From JBGAPH01 sp046349955 (GTDB lineage: Bacteria > Planctomycetota > Planctomycetia > Pirellulales > JBGAPH01): a stretch of DNA of 64,000 nt. The notes under the pieces are model-generated. The model saw nothing but the letters and a program-made list of their open reading frames with translations, did no database searches and was not told the origin of the DNA. Positions 48,282 to 56,377 of this stretch are shown piece after piece. Location of the stretch: assembly GCA_046349955.1 (NCBI GenBank), contig JAXMBI010000016.1:62001-126000 (forward strand), written 5' to 3'. Both the position numbers and the translations under genes were made by a program. The first letter of the stretch is position 1. The number at the start of each line of letters is the position of its first letter.

Positions 48282-49034
48282 ATGATTCCCATTGCCACCG
48301 ACCGTGAGGCCGCGGCCCGACCTTCGCTGCGTTTCGGCATCCGCACCCTGCTTCTCCTGGTCGGCGTCTGCGGCGCGATCTTGCTGCCGGCGTCCCTACG
48401 ATTCAGGGCACGCGTGCTCGAACGCTCTGCGGTCGAGCAACTAGAGGCGCAACGCGTCATGGTCGGGTACCACGCGAAGGACGCCTCGGGCAAGCCCTCG
48501 CACTGGCGCTCGCACTTCGCGCCCTGCGTTCGGTCGGTGTTTTGCCCTCATGGCGCGGCGCCCAAGGTGCTGCCTGAATCGCTGCACCTGCTCAGGCGAT
48601 TCACGGCGGCCGAGTATTTCCATCTCCAAGGCGTGCGCGTCAACGACGAACATGTGTCCGAGTGGTCCAATCTGCGCAAACTAATCTCCCTCGATCTGAA
48701 CTTCTCCCACGTCACCAACCGCGCGTTGCCGACGTTGGCGGCGTTGCCCAAGCTCGAGGTTCTTGGGCTCACGCACACGCGGATCGATGACCAGGGAGCG
48801 GCGATCCTGAGTACTTCGCGATCCCTGAAGAAACTCTACCTGGAGGGGACAAAGCTCTCCGATACGGGGCTCTTGCTCCTCGCCCGCTTGCCTGCCTTCG
48901 AAGAGCTCTCCGTGACGGTCGGGCAGGGCGTCTCGGAACAGGGCATCGAACGCCTCAGGCGCGCGCGGCCCGAGCTTGATGTTCGGGTAAATCCGCCCAA
49001 CCCATTTCCCGCCGCCTGGGCAGTCCCGCCGTGA
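48282..49034 (+). CDS. Leucine-rich-repeat protein with N-terminal membrane anchor
   Basis: A 250-residue protein: a basic start, one helix (LRFGIRTLLLLVGVCGAILLPASL, about 17-40), a soluble stretch, then LRR-type units between about 140 and 230 (LRKLISLDLNFSHVTNRALPTL, PKLEVLGLTHTRIDDQGAAI, RSLKKLYLEGTKLSDTGLLLL). LRRs of this length are protein-binding surfaces. It starts at ATG 48282, directly after the previous stop. Confidence 0.72.
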   Translation: MIPIATDREAAARPSLRFGIRTLLLLVGVCGAILLPASLRFRARVLERSAVEQLEAQRVMVGYHAKDASGKPSHWRSHFAPCVRSVFCPHGAAPKVLPESLHLLRRFTAAEYFHLQGVRVNDEHVSEWSNLRKLISLDLNFSHVTNRALPTLAALPKLEVLGLTHTRIDDQGAAILSTSRSLKKLYLEGTKLSDTGLLLLARLPAFEELSVTVGQGVSEQGIERLRRARPELDVRVNPPNPFPAAWAVPP

Positions 49035-49110
49035 TGGTCCGCTCCTCTCCGAGGTCGATGGTTCTTTAGCGCAGCGGCGTCACTTCGCCATTTACGCGGG
49101 CAACGCTCTC

Positions 49111-50493
49111 CTACAACTCCACGCTCTCCCCCAACGTCGGCAGCGCCACCTCCCAGCCGCGGCTGGTGCGCAGTTCGGCCGCCAGGCTGTCGGCCGCTTG
49201 GGGTTCGCCGTGGGTGAGGAAGACGCGGCGGGGCTTTTCGAGCGGCGCGAGCCAGCGGAGGAGCTCGCTGCGCCCCGCATGGCCGCTGAGGGCCGAGAGC
49301 GATTCGACGGCTGCCCGCACAGGCACCAGGCGGCCGTGGATCTTGAGCTGCTGGGCCCCTTCCTGCAGAGCCCGGCCGCGGGTGCCGGCGGCCATGAAGC
49401 CGCCGAGGCCAACCGTGTTCCTGGGGTTCGGCAGCCGCTGCTCGAGATGATGCAGAATGCGGCCGCCGGTCATCATGCCGCTCGAGGCGATGATCACCGC
49501 CGGCCCCTGCACCGCGTTGATCCGCTTCGACTCGGCCGTGCTGCGGGCAAGGTGAACGTTGCGGCCGTCGAGCATGTTCGCCGGCTCCGCGAGCAGCGCC
49601 TCGCTCAGGTCGTGTTCGCCGGCGTAGCTGCGGTAGATGTCGGTCGCCGTGGCCGCCATCGGACTGTCGAGATAGATCGGCAGCTCCGGCAGCTTGCCGT
49701 GGCGGATGAGCGTTTGCAGCAGATAGATGAGCTGCTGTGCGCGGCCCACCGCGAACGACGCCACCAAGAGCACGCCGCCGCGGCGCATCGACCGCTCGAC
49801 GGCCTCGCGCACCGCCTCGAGCACCGTTTCGGGCGGGTGGTCGCGGTCGCCGTAGGTGCTCTCGCACACCAGGTAGTCGCAGGCGGGGGGCGGCGCAGGG
49901 TCGTGATACAAGGGGGCGCCGTAGCGCCCCACATCGCCTGAGAAGACGATCCGCAGCGGCTGCTCCCCTTCACGCACCTCGACCTCGATCATCGCCGAGC
50001 CGAGCAGATGCCCTGCGTCGTGATAGCGGAACCACACGGGCCCCGATGCGCGGCGCCACTCCTCGCGCTCAACCGGCTGAAACAGCGGCAGCGTGCGGGC
50101 GACGTCGCGAGCGTCATAGAGCGGCAACGCAGGGTGGTGCCGGGAGTAGTTCTTACGGTTGGCGTACTCGGCGTCGTTGGCTTGAGTTTCGGCCGAATCG
50201 AGCAGCATGACCTCGGCCAGTTCGCAGGTGGCGGGCGTGGCCAAGATCGGCCCGCGGAAGCCGGCGTTCACCAGCCGCGGCAGATAGCCAATGTGGTCGA
50301 TGTGGGCATGCGTGACGACGACGCAATCGACCTGCCGCGCAGAAAACGGCGGCGGTCCCCAGTTCTTGAGCCGCAGTTCCTTGAGCCCCTGGAACAGGCC
50401 GCAGTCGAAAAGGACCTTGGACTTGCCGGCCTCGAGCAGATACTTGGAGCCGGTCACCGTGCGGGCGGCGCCGTGAAAGGTCAGGCGGGGCAT
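49111..50493 (-). CDS. Beta-CASP RNA-processing exonuclease/endonuclease (MBL fold)
   Basis: A 460-residue cytosolic nuclease of the CPSF/RNase J-like family. The MBL site is VVVTHAHIDHIGYLPRL (HxHxDH, about residues 60-76), with GHLLGSAMIEVE (about 160-171) and IVFSGDVGRYG (about 182-192). The beta-CASP insert spans about 205-350 with VIIASSGMMTGGRILHHLEQRL (about 339-360). The final RMMBL part has LSALSGHAGRSELLRWL and VFLTHGEPQAADSLAAEL. It probably cleaves structured RNA. Confidence 0.9.
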   Translation of the reverse strand: MPRLTFHGAARTVTGSKYLLEAGKSKVLFDCGLFQGLKELRLKNWGPPPFSARQVDCVVVTHAHIDHIGYLPRLVNAGFRGPILATPATCELAEVMLLDSAETQANDAEYANRKNYSRHHPALPLYDARDVARTLPLFQPVEREEWRRASGPVWFRYHDAGHLLGSAMIEVEVREGEQPLRIVFSGDVGRYGAPLYHDPAPPPACDYLVCESTYGDRDHPPETVLEAVREAVERSMRRGGVLLVASFAVGRAQQLIYLLQTLIRHGKLPELPIYLDSPMAATATDIYRSYAGEHDLSEALLAEPANMLDGRNVHLARSTAESKRINAVQGPAVIIASSGMMTGGRILHHLEQRLPNPRNTVGLGGFMAAGTRGRALQEGAQQLKIHGRLVPVRAAVESLSALSGHAGRSELLRWLAPLEKPRRVFLTHGEPQAADSLAAELRTSRGWEVALPTLGESVEL

Positions 50494-50592
50494 CAAAGGG
50501 TCCTAGAGGAACGCGGTGCGAAGGGGCGCGGCTAAGACAAGTCTGCGCGGACCGGGCGCCGTTCACAAGCATGCAAGCGGCTGGAAGGGCCG

Positions 50593-50641
50593 GGCAGGCT
50601 GGAAGCCTGTCCCACTCGTGGCACAGGCTTCCTGCCTGTGC
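50593..50641. repeat. Imperfect inverted repeat of the AGGCTGGAAGCCTGT type
   Basis: GGCAGGCTGGAAGCCTGT (50593-50610) and GCACAGGCTTCCTGCCTGTG (50621-50640) face each other around a short loop. Such aggc-ttcc-gcct elements recur in planctomycete intergenic DNA. It sits between the beta-CASP gene and the propeller gene. Confidence 0.5.
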
Positions 50642-50771
50642 AAGTTCCCGGCGGCACAGCAGCACCAGCCCTGCCCGTTGACCTGGCTTTGGCCGGTGGC
50701 CTATTCTTCAGGGGTTCGGCCTTGCAGTCCCTGCCTGTGTTCCCAACGTCCTCCGAGCGAGATTAGGCCCC

Positions 50772-52034
50772 ATGCACGTCGCGCTTGCCTCTGCGATTTT
50801 CCTTGCGGCCTCGGCCACCGGCAGCGACCAGTGGCCTGACTACCGGGGTCCCGACAAGCAGGGGCACAGCGACGCGGTGGGCCTGCCGCTGGAATGGTCC
50901 GAGGACCAGAACATCGCCTGGAAGACGGCCCTGCCGGGGCAGGGCTGGTCGACCCCGGTGATCTGGGGCAATCAGCTTTGGATGACCACGGCCACCGACG
51001 AGGGCCGCTCGCTGCGGGCACTCTGCGTCGACCGCACGACGGGCAAGCTGCTGCACGACGTCGAGGTGTTCCATCTCGAAAAGGCCGGCGCCATCCACAC
51101 GCAGAACAGCCACGCCTCGCCCAGCCCGGTGATTGAAGAGGGCCGGGTGTACGTGTACTTCGGCACCTATGGCGCGGCCTGTCTCGACACGGCCGATGGC
51201 CGCATTCTCTGGACGAACCGCGAGTTGAACCTCGACCACCAAGTGGGCCCCGGCTCGTCCCCCTGTTTGTATCGCGATCTGCTGTTGGTCACGTGCGACG
51301 GGACCGACGCCCGCTACGCGGCCGCGATTTCGAAGGTCGATGGCCGCGTGGTGTGGAAGACGCCGCGCTCGGGAGTAATCGACAAGCCCCCTTCGTCGCG
51401 CAAGTCGTTCGTCACGCCGCTCGTGATCAAGCTCGACGGCCGCGACGTGGCGATCATGCCGGGGGCCGAATGGGTCCACGCTTATGACCCGCTCACCGGC
51501 GAGGAACTGTGGAACGTGAAGTACCCCGGCTACTCGAACGTGCCGCGGCCGCTGTTCGAGCACGGGCTCGTGTACGTCGGCACCGGCTACGACACGCCGG
51601 AGTTCTGGGCCTTCCGCCCCGGCGGGCAGGGGGACATTTCCGAGAACGTGGTTTGGAAAGTCGACAAGCAGGCCCCGGCGCGCCCCTCGGCGATTATCGT
51701 GGGGGAGGAACTCTACATGATCAGCGACACGGGGCTCCTGACCTGCGTCGACGCCAAGACAGGCGAGAAGCGGTACACGAAGCGGCTGGGGGGCAACTTC
51801 AGCGGCTCCCCGATCTACGCCGACGGACGGCTCTACTTCTGCAGCGAAGAAGGAAAGACGCATGTGCTGGCCCCGGGCAGGAAGTTCAAGGAACTGGCCG
51901 AGAGCCGACTCGAAGGCCGCTTCCTGGCCTCGCCGGCCGTGGCCGGGCAGGCCTTGTTCCTGCGGACCGACACGCACCTGTACCGGATCGAACTGCCGGC
52001 GAACTCGGCGGGGCAAGTCTCCGCCGCCCGCTAG
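50772..52034 (+). CDS. PQQ-like beta-propeller (outer membrane assembly/BamB-like) protein
   Basis: A 420-residue exported protein with a weak signal peptide (MHVALASAIFLAASATG). It opens DQWPDYRGPDKQGHSDAVGLP, the typical start of planctomycete PQQ-propeller proteins, and then has blades of YVYFGTYGAACLDTADGRILWTN type, VAIMPGAEWVHAYDPLTGEELWNVKY, LYMISDTGLLTCVDAKTGEKRYTKRLGG and LYFCSEEGKTHVLAPG. It probably has a scaffold or sugar-related role at the envelope rather than redox, since no PQQ ligands are obvious. Confidence 0.85.
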   Translation: MHVALASAIFLAASATGSDQWPDYRGPDKQGHSDAVGLPLEWSEDQNIAWKTALPGQGWSTPVIWGNQLWMTTATDEGRSLRALCVDRTTGKLLHDVEVFHLEKAGAIHTQNSHASPSPVIEEGRVYVYFGTYGAACLDTADGRILWTNRELNLDHQVGPGSSPCLYRDLLLVTCDGTDARYAAAISKVDGRVVWKTPRSGVIDKPPSSRKSFVTPLVIKLDGRDVAIMPGAEWVHAYDPLTGEELWNVKYPGYSNVPRPLFEHGLVYVGTGYDTPEFWAFRPGGQGDISENVVWKVDKQAPARPSAIIVGEELYMISDTGLLTCVDAKTGEKRYTKRLGGNFSGSPIYADGRLYFCSEEGKTHVLAPGRKFKELAESRLEGRFLASPAVAGQALFLRTDTHLYRIELPANSAGQVSAAR

Positions 52035-52213
52035 CCCTCCTCTTGTAGGTCATGCTTCAGCATGACGATTCGCGCGCGGCGCCGCAGGTCGCCTTTCGGC
52101 CGGTCGCCCGGGAACGTGAGCTATAGTTCTCCGTCGGGCGCAGGCACAGCCGGCCTAAGTCGTTCCTGATGCGGGCTTTCGATCGCCGACAGCAGCCGGA
52201 AAGACTCAAGCCC

Positions 52214-52241
52214 TTGCTGACCTTGGTCGACCGAATATAAT
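52214..52241 (+). promoter_or_regulatory. tRNA-Asp promoter
   Basis: TTGCTG (52214-52219), 16 bases, then a perfect TATAAT (52236-52241). The -10 lies 30 bases upstream of tRNA-Asp. An ACCGCC/GCGGCGGT hairpin (52251-52268) sits in the short leader. Confidence 0.6.
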
Positions 52242-52270
52242 ACGGGGCTTACCGCCCATGGCGGCGGTTT

Positions 52271-52344
<74 letters not shown>

Positions 52345-52450
52345 CTGATGCTAGAAGGCCCGGCCGCAGACGGCTGGGCTTCCTAGGTGTCACCCTAATT
52401 ACCGATCGGTTGTTTGTGAAGAGTGGGCGAGCTGGGAAAGCGAAATTTTT

Positions 52451-52861
52451 ATGGCCGACTCCAACACGCCGGAACGGGCGGCGGCCCTCGCCAAGTCCGC
52501 CTGGATCCGTGACGAAGCCCTCGGCGTCGTGCTCAAGAACATCCGGGCGCGACGAGAGAAACTCGCTCTGACGCAACAGGATGTGGCGACCGCCGCCGGC
52601 TGGAAACAGGCCTTCGTAGCGGCCGTCGAGTTGGGCAAGAAACCCACCCTCTCCTACGGCGCCGTCGCCGTGTTCGCCCACGTCCTGAACACGACGGTCC
52701 TCGAATTGGGAACGAAAAACCGGTTCGGCGAGCCCAGCCCGATTCGCGAACGCACCCCGCGCAAGAAGCGACGTGGCAGTGCTGGGGAGGCCGCCAAGAA
52801 GCCCGCGCGCAACGGGGCCGCGAAGGCCAAGGTCTCGGCCAAGAGCCGCCGCAAGAAGTGA
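52451..52861 (+). CDS. XRE-type HTH regulator with basic C-terminal tail
   Basis: A 136-residue protein. The helix-turn-helix region is ALGVVLKNIRARREKLALTQQDVATAAGWKQAFVAAVELGK (about residues 24-64), of the XRE/Cro family. The last 45 residues are strongly basic and alanine-rich (KKPARNGAAKAKVSAKSRRK), as in DNA-condensing tails. It is the first gene of the phage-like block and probably a repressor or nucleoid-binding protein. Confidence 0.75.
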   Translation: MADSNTPERAAALAKSAWIRDEALGVVLKNIRARREKLALTQQDVATAAGWKQAFVAAVELGKKPTLSYGAVAVFAHVLNTTVLELGTKNRFGEPSPIRERTPRKKRRGSAGEAAKKPARNGAAKAKVSAKSRRKK

Positions 52862-52883
52862 TCCCCAGGGGCTTTGCGGAATA

Positions 52884-52899
52884 TAACGCACGCACTAAT
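52884..52899. promoter_or_regulatory. Candidate operator upstream of small XRE gene
   Basis: TAACGCACGCACTAAT lies 9 bases upstream of the ATG at 52908. Its reverse complement shares TTA..GTGCG..GTTA with the near-palindrome at 53166-53182 on the other side of the same gene. Possible repressor binding pair. Confidence 0.35.
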
Positions 52900-52907
52900 A
52901 TCTGGGA

Positions 52908-53159
52908 ATGGTCGAAGTGATCGACGAGAAAGAATTGCGCCCCATCATCGCCGCCAACGTGATGCGGCTCCGCAAGCTGCGCGGCTGGACGCAGCAAGAT
53001 CTGGCCGAACGCCTTGGCGTGAGCCTTGTCCACGTGAACAGGCTCGAAAAGGGCCACCACACGCCGAAAGGTCCGCTCCTCTACGGGCTGGCCGACGCGC
53101 TGGGCGTCACCACGGACTCGCTCCGGCAGGTTTGCGAAAACTTTTCGAGCACTGGTTGA
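52908..53159 (+). CDS. Small XRE-type transcriptional regulator
   Basis: An 83-residue protein that is essentially one helix-turn-helix domain: ANVMRLRKLRGWTQQDLAERLGVSLVHVNRLEKGHHTPKGPLLYGLADALGV (about 16-67). It is the size of phage Cro/C2-type repressors. Motifs resembling each other flank the gene (52884-52899 and 53166-53182), a sign of autoregulation. Confidence 0.85.
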   Translation: MVEVIDEKELRPIIAANVMRLRKLRGWTQQDLAERLGVSLVHVNRLEKGHHTPKGPLLYGLADALGVTTDSLRQVCENFSSTG

Positions 53160-53165
53160 CGCGAC

Positions 53166-53182
53166 ATTAAGTGCGCGTTAAT
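53166..53182. promoter_or_regulatory. Candidate operator, near-palindrome
   Basis: ATTAA-GTGCGCG-TTAAT has perfect 5-base arms around a 7-base centre and is similar to the element at 52884-52899. It lies just after the stop of the small XRE gene and upstream of the gene at 53295. Confidence 0.4.
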
Positions 53183-53294
53183 TTCTCCGCCGTCGCATCT
53201 GCGATGGCGTCTGGGCACTCTCGGCCTGGCGCCCGAAAGGGATTCTAGAGCGAGCAGGGAAGCCGATGGTGGCTTTCCCGCCAGGAGGGATGCC

Positions 53295-53726
53295 GTGATC
53301 TCGATCCGTGCGGCCGCCAAAATCGCGGCCATTCTGCGGGCCGGCGATCCGCTCGGCACTCCGCATGAAGTGGCCCTAGCCGCCCGCTGCCGGCGGGGCC
53401 TACAGACCCAAGTGAGCGAAGAGGAGCTGCTTGAGGTGGGAAATGCCTTCGCCGCCAGTGTCGCCGCCAACATCCGCCACCGCCGCACCGAACTGCGGCT
53501 GCCAGCCTCGAGGTTCGAAGCGTTCTGCCGCTCGCTCGACGAACTCGCGCCCGGCGAGGACGTGCCGCTCGACGAGCTCGAGCCGATCGCCGAAGCGCTC
53601 AAGATCAACTCGGCCGTGCTGATCCTGCACGGGGCCTTCGAACCCGACGTCGACCCGTCCGACTTGCTCGACGACGAAGACGACGCTGGCGATGACTGGC
53701 AGCGCAGCGCAAAAGACGAAGCATGA
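53295..53726 (+). CDS. Hypothetical HTH-like acidic protein
   Basis: A 143-residue protein with a positively charged front (ISIRAAAKIAAILRAGDPLG), a middle helical part (SVAANIRHRRTELRLPASRFEAFCRSLDEL) with an XRE-like look, and an acidic tail (DPSDLLDDEDDAGDDW). The start is GTG at 53295, with a strong AGGAGGG ribosome site ten bases upstream; the in-between ATG hits a stop at once. A regulatory role in the phage switch is possible. Confidence 0.6.
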   Translation: MISIRAAAKIAAILRAGDPLGTPHEVALAARCRRGLQTQVSEEELLEVGNAFAASVAANIRHRRTELRLPASRFEAFCRSLDELAPGEDVPLDELEPIAEALKINSAVLILHGAFEPDVDPSDLLDDEDDAGDDWQRSAKDEA

Positions 53727-53911
53727 GGAAGCGCCCTGGCACGGGCGGAAAGAGGCCCGAGCTGCCTCCGTGCTACGGCCGCCGTGGTCCGGGGGAATCC
53801 GGTCAGTGCGCAGACGTGACGGTGTAGCCGAGCGTGGCCCCACGGGGTTGCGTCAACTCCAAGGCTTGAACGGTGGCCCAAGTCTGCCCGAACCACGGCT
53901 GGCCGCCACAT

Positions 53912-53930
53912 AAATAACCCATAAGTTGTT
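53912..53930. repeat. 19-base repeat, copy 1 (AAATAACCCATAAGTTGTT)
   Basis: AAATAACCCATAAGTTGTT recurs with one mismatch at 57882-57900. Both copies lie in gene-free gaps and upstream of genes (CsrA here, the SMC-like gene there), which suggests a shared promoter or operator of the phage block. The gap 53727-54038 otherwise shows only GC-rich hairpins (for example GCGGGCGTGAGCCCGC around 53946). Confidence 0.6.
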
Positions 53931-54038
53931 TTTGGCACAGGAACGCGGGCGTGAGCCCGCAAACCCGCGGGATGCGGGTGACACAAGGCGAGCCGGGGGA
54001 GCGCAGGGAGCGCTCCCGCCGGCCATTTGAAAGGACTC

Positions 54039-54245
54039 ATGGTTATGGGCTTGCTGGTTCTCGACCGCGCCCTGATGGAAGAGATCATCATCGACGAGAG
54101 GATTCGCGTCGTGCTGCTCAAGGTGCAGGGACGCCGGGCGCGCATTGGCATCGATGCCCCTGACGAGATGCGCATTCGCCGCGGGGAGATCGAGGCACGT
54201 CCCTTATCCGATGGACCGGAGACCGGCGATGCACACGCCCGTTGA
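54039..54245 (+). CDS. csrA: CsrA/RsmA-family RNA-binding regulator
   Basis: A 68-residue protein with the CsrA fold: MGLLVLDRALMEEIIIDERIRVVLLKVQGRRARIGIDAPDEMRIRRGEI matches LVLSRKxGExIxIxxxIxVxVxxxxGxxVRLGIxAPxxxxVxRxEL, and the GIxAP motif and the final R-x-E for RNA contact are present. CsrA binds GGA in mRNA leaders, blocking translation. Codon 1 is ATG 54039 or 54045, both behind AAAGGA. The gene overlaps the YqaJ gene by 17 bases. Its position in a phage operon suggests control of phage or host mRNAs. Confidence 0.82.
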   Translation: MVMGLLVLDRALMEEIIIDERIRVVLLKVQGRRARIGIDAPDEMRIRRGEIEARPLSDGPETGDAHAR

Positions 54246-55140
54246 AGGCCCGCGGCCCTACACGCCCGAGTGGTACGACTCACTGACGCTGCGGATCGGC
54301 GCCTCCGAGGCGGCGGCCGCGTGCGGCGTTTCTGAGGATCGCCAGCCGCTCGATATCTACCTTGAAAAAACGGGGCAGCGCCCGCCCTTCGAGGGCAACG
54401 AGTTCACCCGGCGCGGGCATCGCTTTGAGCCATTTTTGGCGCTCGAGTACTCCGAGCGCACCGGCGTCGAGCTCGAAGCCAACCTGCCGACCTACTTCCA
54501 TCCGCAGCATCGCTTCATCGCGGCGTCCCCTGATCGCTGGTGGAAGTCGGACCCCAAGCACTTGGTCGAGCTCAAGTGCTGCAACTGGCGGCGGGCCCAG
54601 AAGCTCGGCCCCGAGGGTAGCGACGAAGTGTTCGACGATTGGGCGATGCAGGCCCACCAGCAGATGGCCGTCTTGGACGCGCACACCTGCGACGTGTTCG
54701 TGATGGTCGACCTGCATACCTACCGGCATTACCTCGTCGAGCGCTCCGACAAGGTGATCGCGCTGCTGATCGAGAAGGAGCGCGAGCTGTGGCGGCGGAT
54801 CGTCGAGCTGGATCCCCCGGAGCCCAACTGGGACCACGCCAACACGCTCGAGCTGATGAAGTCGATGTACGGGCAGGCCGGCACGGGCCTGGTCGAGTTG
54901 AGCCGCACGGCCGTCGATTCCTGGCTCGAGTATCAGAAGCTCGGCGACATGATTCGCCGCTACGACAAAGAGCGAGACAAGCTCAAGGCCCGCCTCCTCG
55001 GCGCGATCGGCGAGGCCGGCATGGGCTACTTCCCCGGCGGCAAACGCGGCATCGCCAAGACGATCGTGCCGATCGCCGGCCACGTCCGCAAACCGACCAC
55101 TTCCCTGCGCTTGATTGAGAAGGAGATCCCTCGTGGCTAA
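54229..55140 (+). CDS. YqaJ-like viral recombinase / lambda-type exonuclease
   Basis: A 303-residue PD-(D/E)xK exonuclease: RIGASEAAAACGVSEDRQPLDIYLEKTG (about 23-50), NEFTRRGHRFEPFLALEYSERTG, the active site FIAASPDRWW (about 99-108) followed by HLVELKCCNWRRAQ (about 113-126, ExK) and MQAHQQMAVLDAHTCDVFVMVD. Such enzymes chew DNA ends to single strands for annealing. ATG 54229 with GGAG upstream is the start. RecT follows with an eight-base overlap, as in SPP1, lambda-like and Rac systems. Confidence 0.88.
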   Translation: MHTPVEGPRPYTPEWYDSLTLRIGASEAAAACGVSEDRQPLDIYLEKTGQRPPFEGNEFTRRGHRFEPFLALEYSERTGVELEANLPTYFHPQHRFIAASPDRWWKSDPKHLVELKCCNWRRAQKLGPEGSDEVFDDWAMQAHQQMAVLDAHTCDVFVMVDLHTYRHYLVERSDKVIALLIEKERELWRRIVELDPPEPNWDHANTLELMKSMYGQAGTGLVELSRTAVDSWLEYQKLGDMIRRYDKERDKLKARLLGAIGEAGMGYFPGGKRGIAKTIVPIAGHVRKPTTSLRLIEKEIPRG

Positions 55141-56263
55141 AGGCCAAACGCTCCCCGAAATGTCCGTTGAAGAGGAGATGCGCTTTGCGCAGCTCGCCCT
55201 CAACAAGATGCTCGACGCGCCCGCCGGCACGAAGAAGCGGCTGATCGACGACTCGCTCACGCGGCGGGCCGACAAGTTGGCTGAGCTGCTGCCCGACTCG
55301 ATGAAGGACCAAGCCCTGCGGCTCATCAAGCGGGCGCTGTTGACCTTCGAGCGGAACCCCCGCGGCATCCAAGACTGCACGCCGGAATCGTTCATCTACG
55401 CCGTGCTCGAGGCGGCCGAAGTCGGACTGCCGATCGATGGGCGGCTGTGCTACGTGGTGCCCTACAACACAAAGGTCAAGAAGGACGGTCGCGAGTCCTG
55501 GGAGAAGCGGGCCAAAGCGCAGCCCAGCTACCTCGGCCTGGTCGCCGTGGCCAAGCGCTCCAAGCAGATTCGGGACTGCTACGGCAACATCATCTGCGAG
55601 CACGACAACTTCAAGCACGGGCGGTCGGGCACGACCTGCGTGCTCGAGCACACCTACGACGTCGGCAAGCGGGGCGACGTTCGCGGCGCCTGGGCGATCG
55701 TCGACCTGCCCGATGGAAGCTGGCGCTACGAGATTATGGACCTGAGCGAAATCGAGGCGATTCGCGCCCGCTCCAAGAGCAAGGACGACGGGCCCTGGGT
55801 CACGGACACGGATCAAATGCGAATCAAGACCGTGATTCGCCGCATCCTCAAACTCTACTGCGACGATCCGGCGATCACGCGGGCGATGGACATGGACGAC
55901 GACGACTACGAGCCGGCCACCGTCGACCCCGCCAATGTGCCGACCGGCGGTGTGGCGCCAGCCACGAAGACGGAGCGGCTGGTGAACCGCTTGGCCGACA
56001 AGAGGGCGGACGACGATCTGCCCCGCCAGTCGTCCGAGTCCGCCGAGCGGAAGCCCGACGATCGGTCGGAGCAAGCCGGGGCAACGGCCGGCTCGGTCAT
56101 CGCCGCACAGATCCTGAGCGCCGCCACGGCCGGCGAAGTCGCCAAGCTCTACGACCAGGCCCTCGGCCCCGACAGCGACCAAGAGTTCTCGGTCGAAGAG
56201 AGCAACGCGATCGCGGCCGCGCGCGACCAGCGGCTCGTGCAACTCGCCGCCAAAGGCGCATAG
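55133..56263 (+). CDS. recT: RecT family single-strand annealing protein
   Basis: A 376-residue phage annealase. The RecT core is about residues 60-240: SFIYAVLEAAEVGLPIDGRLCYVVPYNTKV, AQPSYLGLVAVAKRSKQIRDCYGNIICEHDNF, YDVGKRGDVRGAWAIVDLPDGSWRYEIMDLSEIEAIRARSK and MRIKTVIRRILKLY. The C-terminal 130 residues are acidic and low in complexity and probably bind host SSB or others. It pairs with the YqaJ exonuclease. The start is GTG at 55133, overlapping the upstream stop. Confidence 0.9.
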   Translation: MAKGQTLPEMSVEEEMRFAQLALNKMLDAPAGTKKRLIDDSLTRRADKLAELLPDSMKDQALRLIKRALLTFERNPRGIQDCTPESFIYAVLEAAEVGLPIDGRLCYVVPYNTKVKKDGRESWEKRAKAQPSYLGLVAVAKRSKQIRDCYGNIICEHDNFKHGRSGTTCVLEHTYDVGKRGDVRGAWAIVDLPDGSWRYEIMDLSEIEAIRARSKSKDDGPWVTDTDQMRIKTVIRRILKLYCDDPAITRAMDMDDDDYEPATVDPANVPTGGVAPATKTERLVNRLADKRADDDLPRQSSESAERKPDDRSEQAGATAGSVIAAQILSAATAGEVAKLYDQALGPDSDQEFSVEESNAIAAARDQRLVQLAAKGA

Positions 56264-56377
56264 GGTACCGCGATCGGGCTGATGGTCTATTTTTGTTGCC
56301 CACTGCCACAAACTGTGGTAGGAGGGCAGGTCTATTCCCGTATCAACCTGCACCAACCCACGACGGAGTCCAGTCAC

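Noticed and set aside
50763..52016. A 417-codon open frame antisense to the PQQ-like propeller gene
   Set aside because: It mirrors the codon bias of the real gene; its translation is rich in R, A, V and H without any recognisable domain.
52345..52450. An integrase gene or attL repeat directly after tRNA-Asp
   Set aside because: There is no room for an integrase and no second copy of the tRNA 3' end in the window; the attachment site stays an inference.
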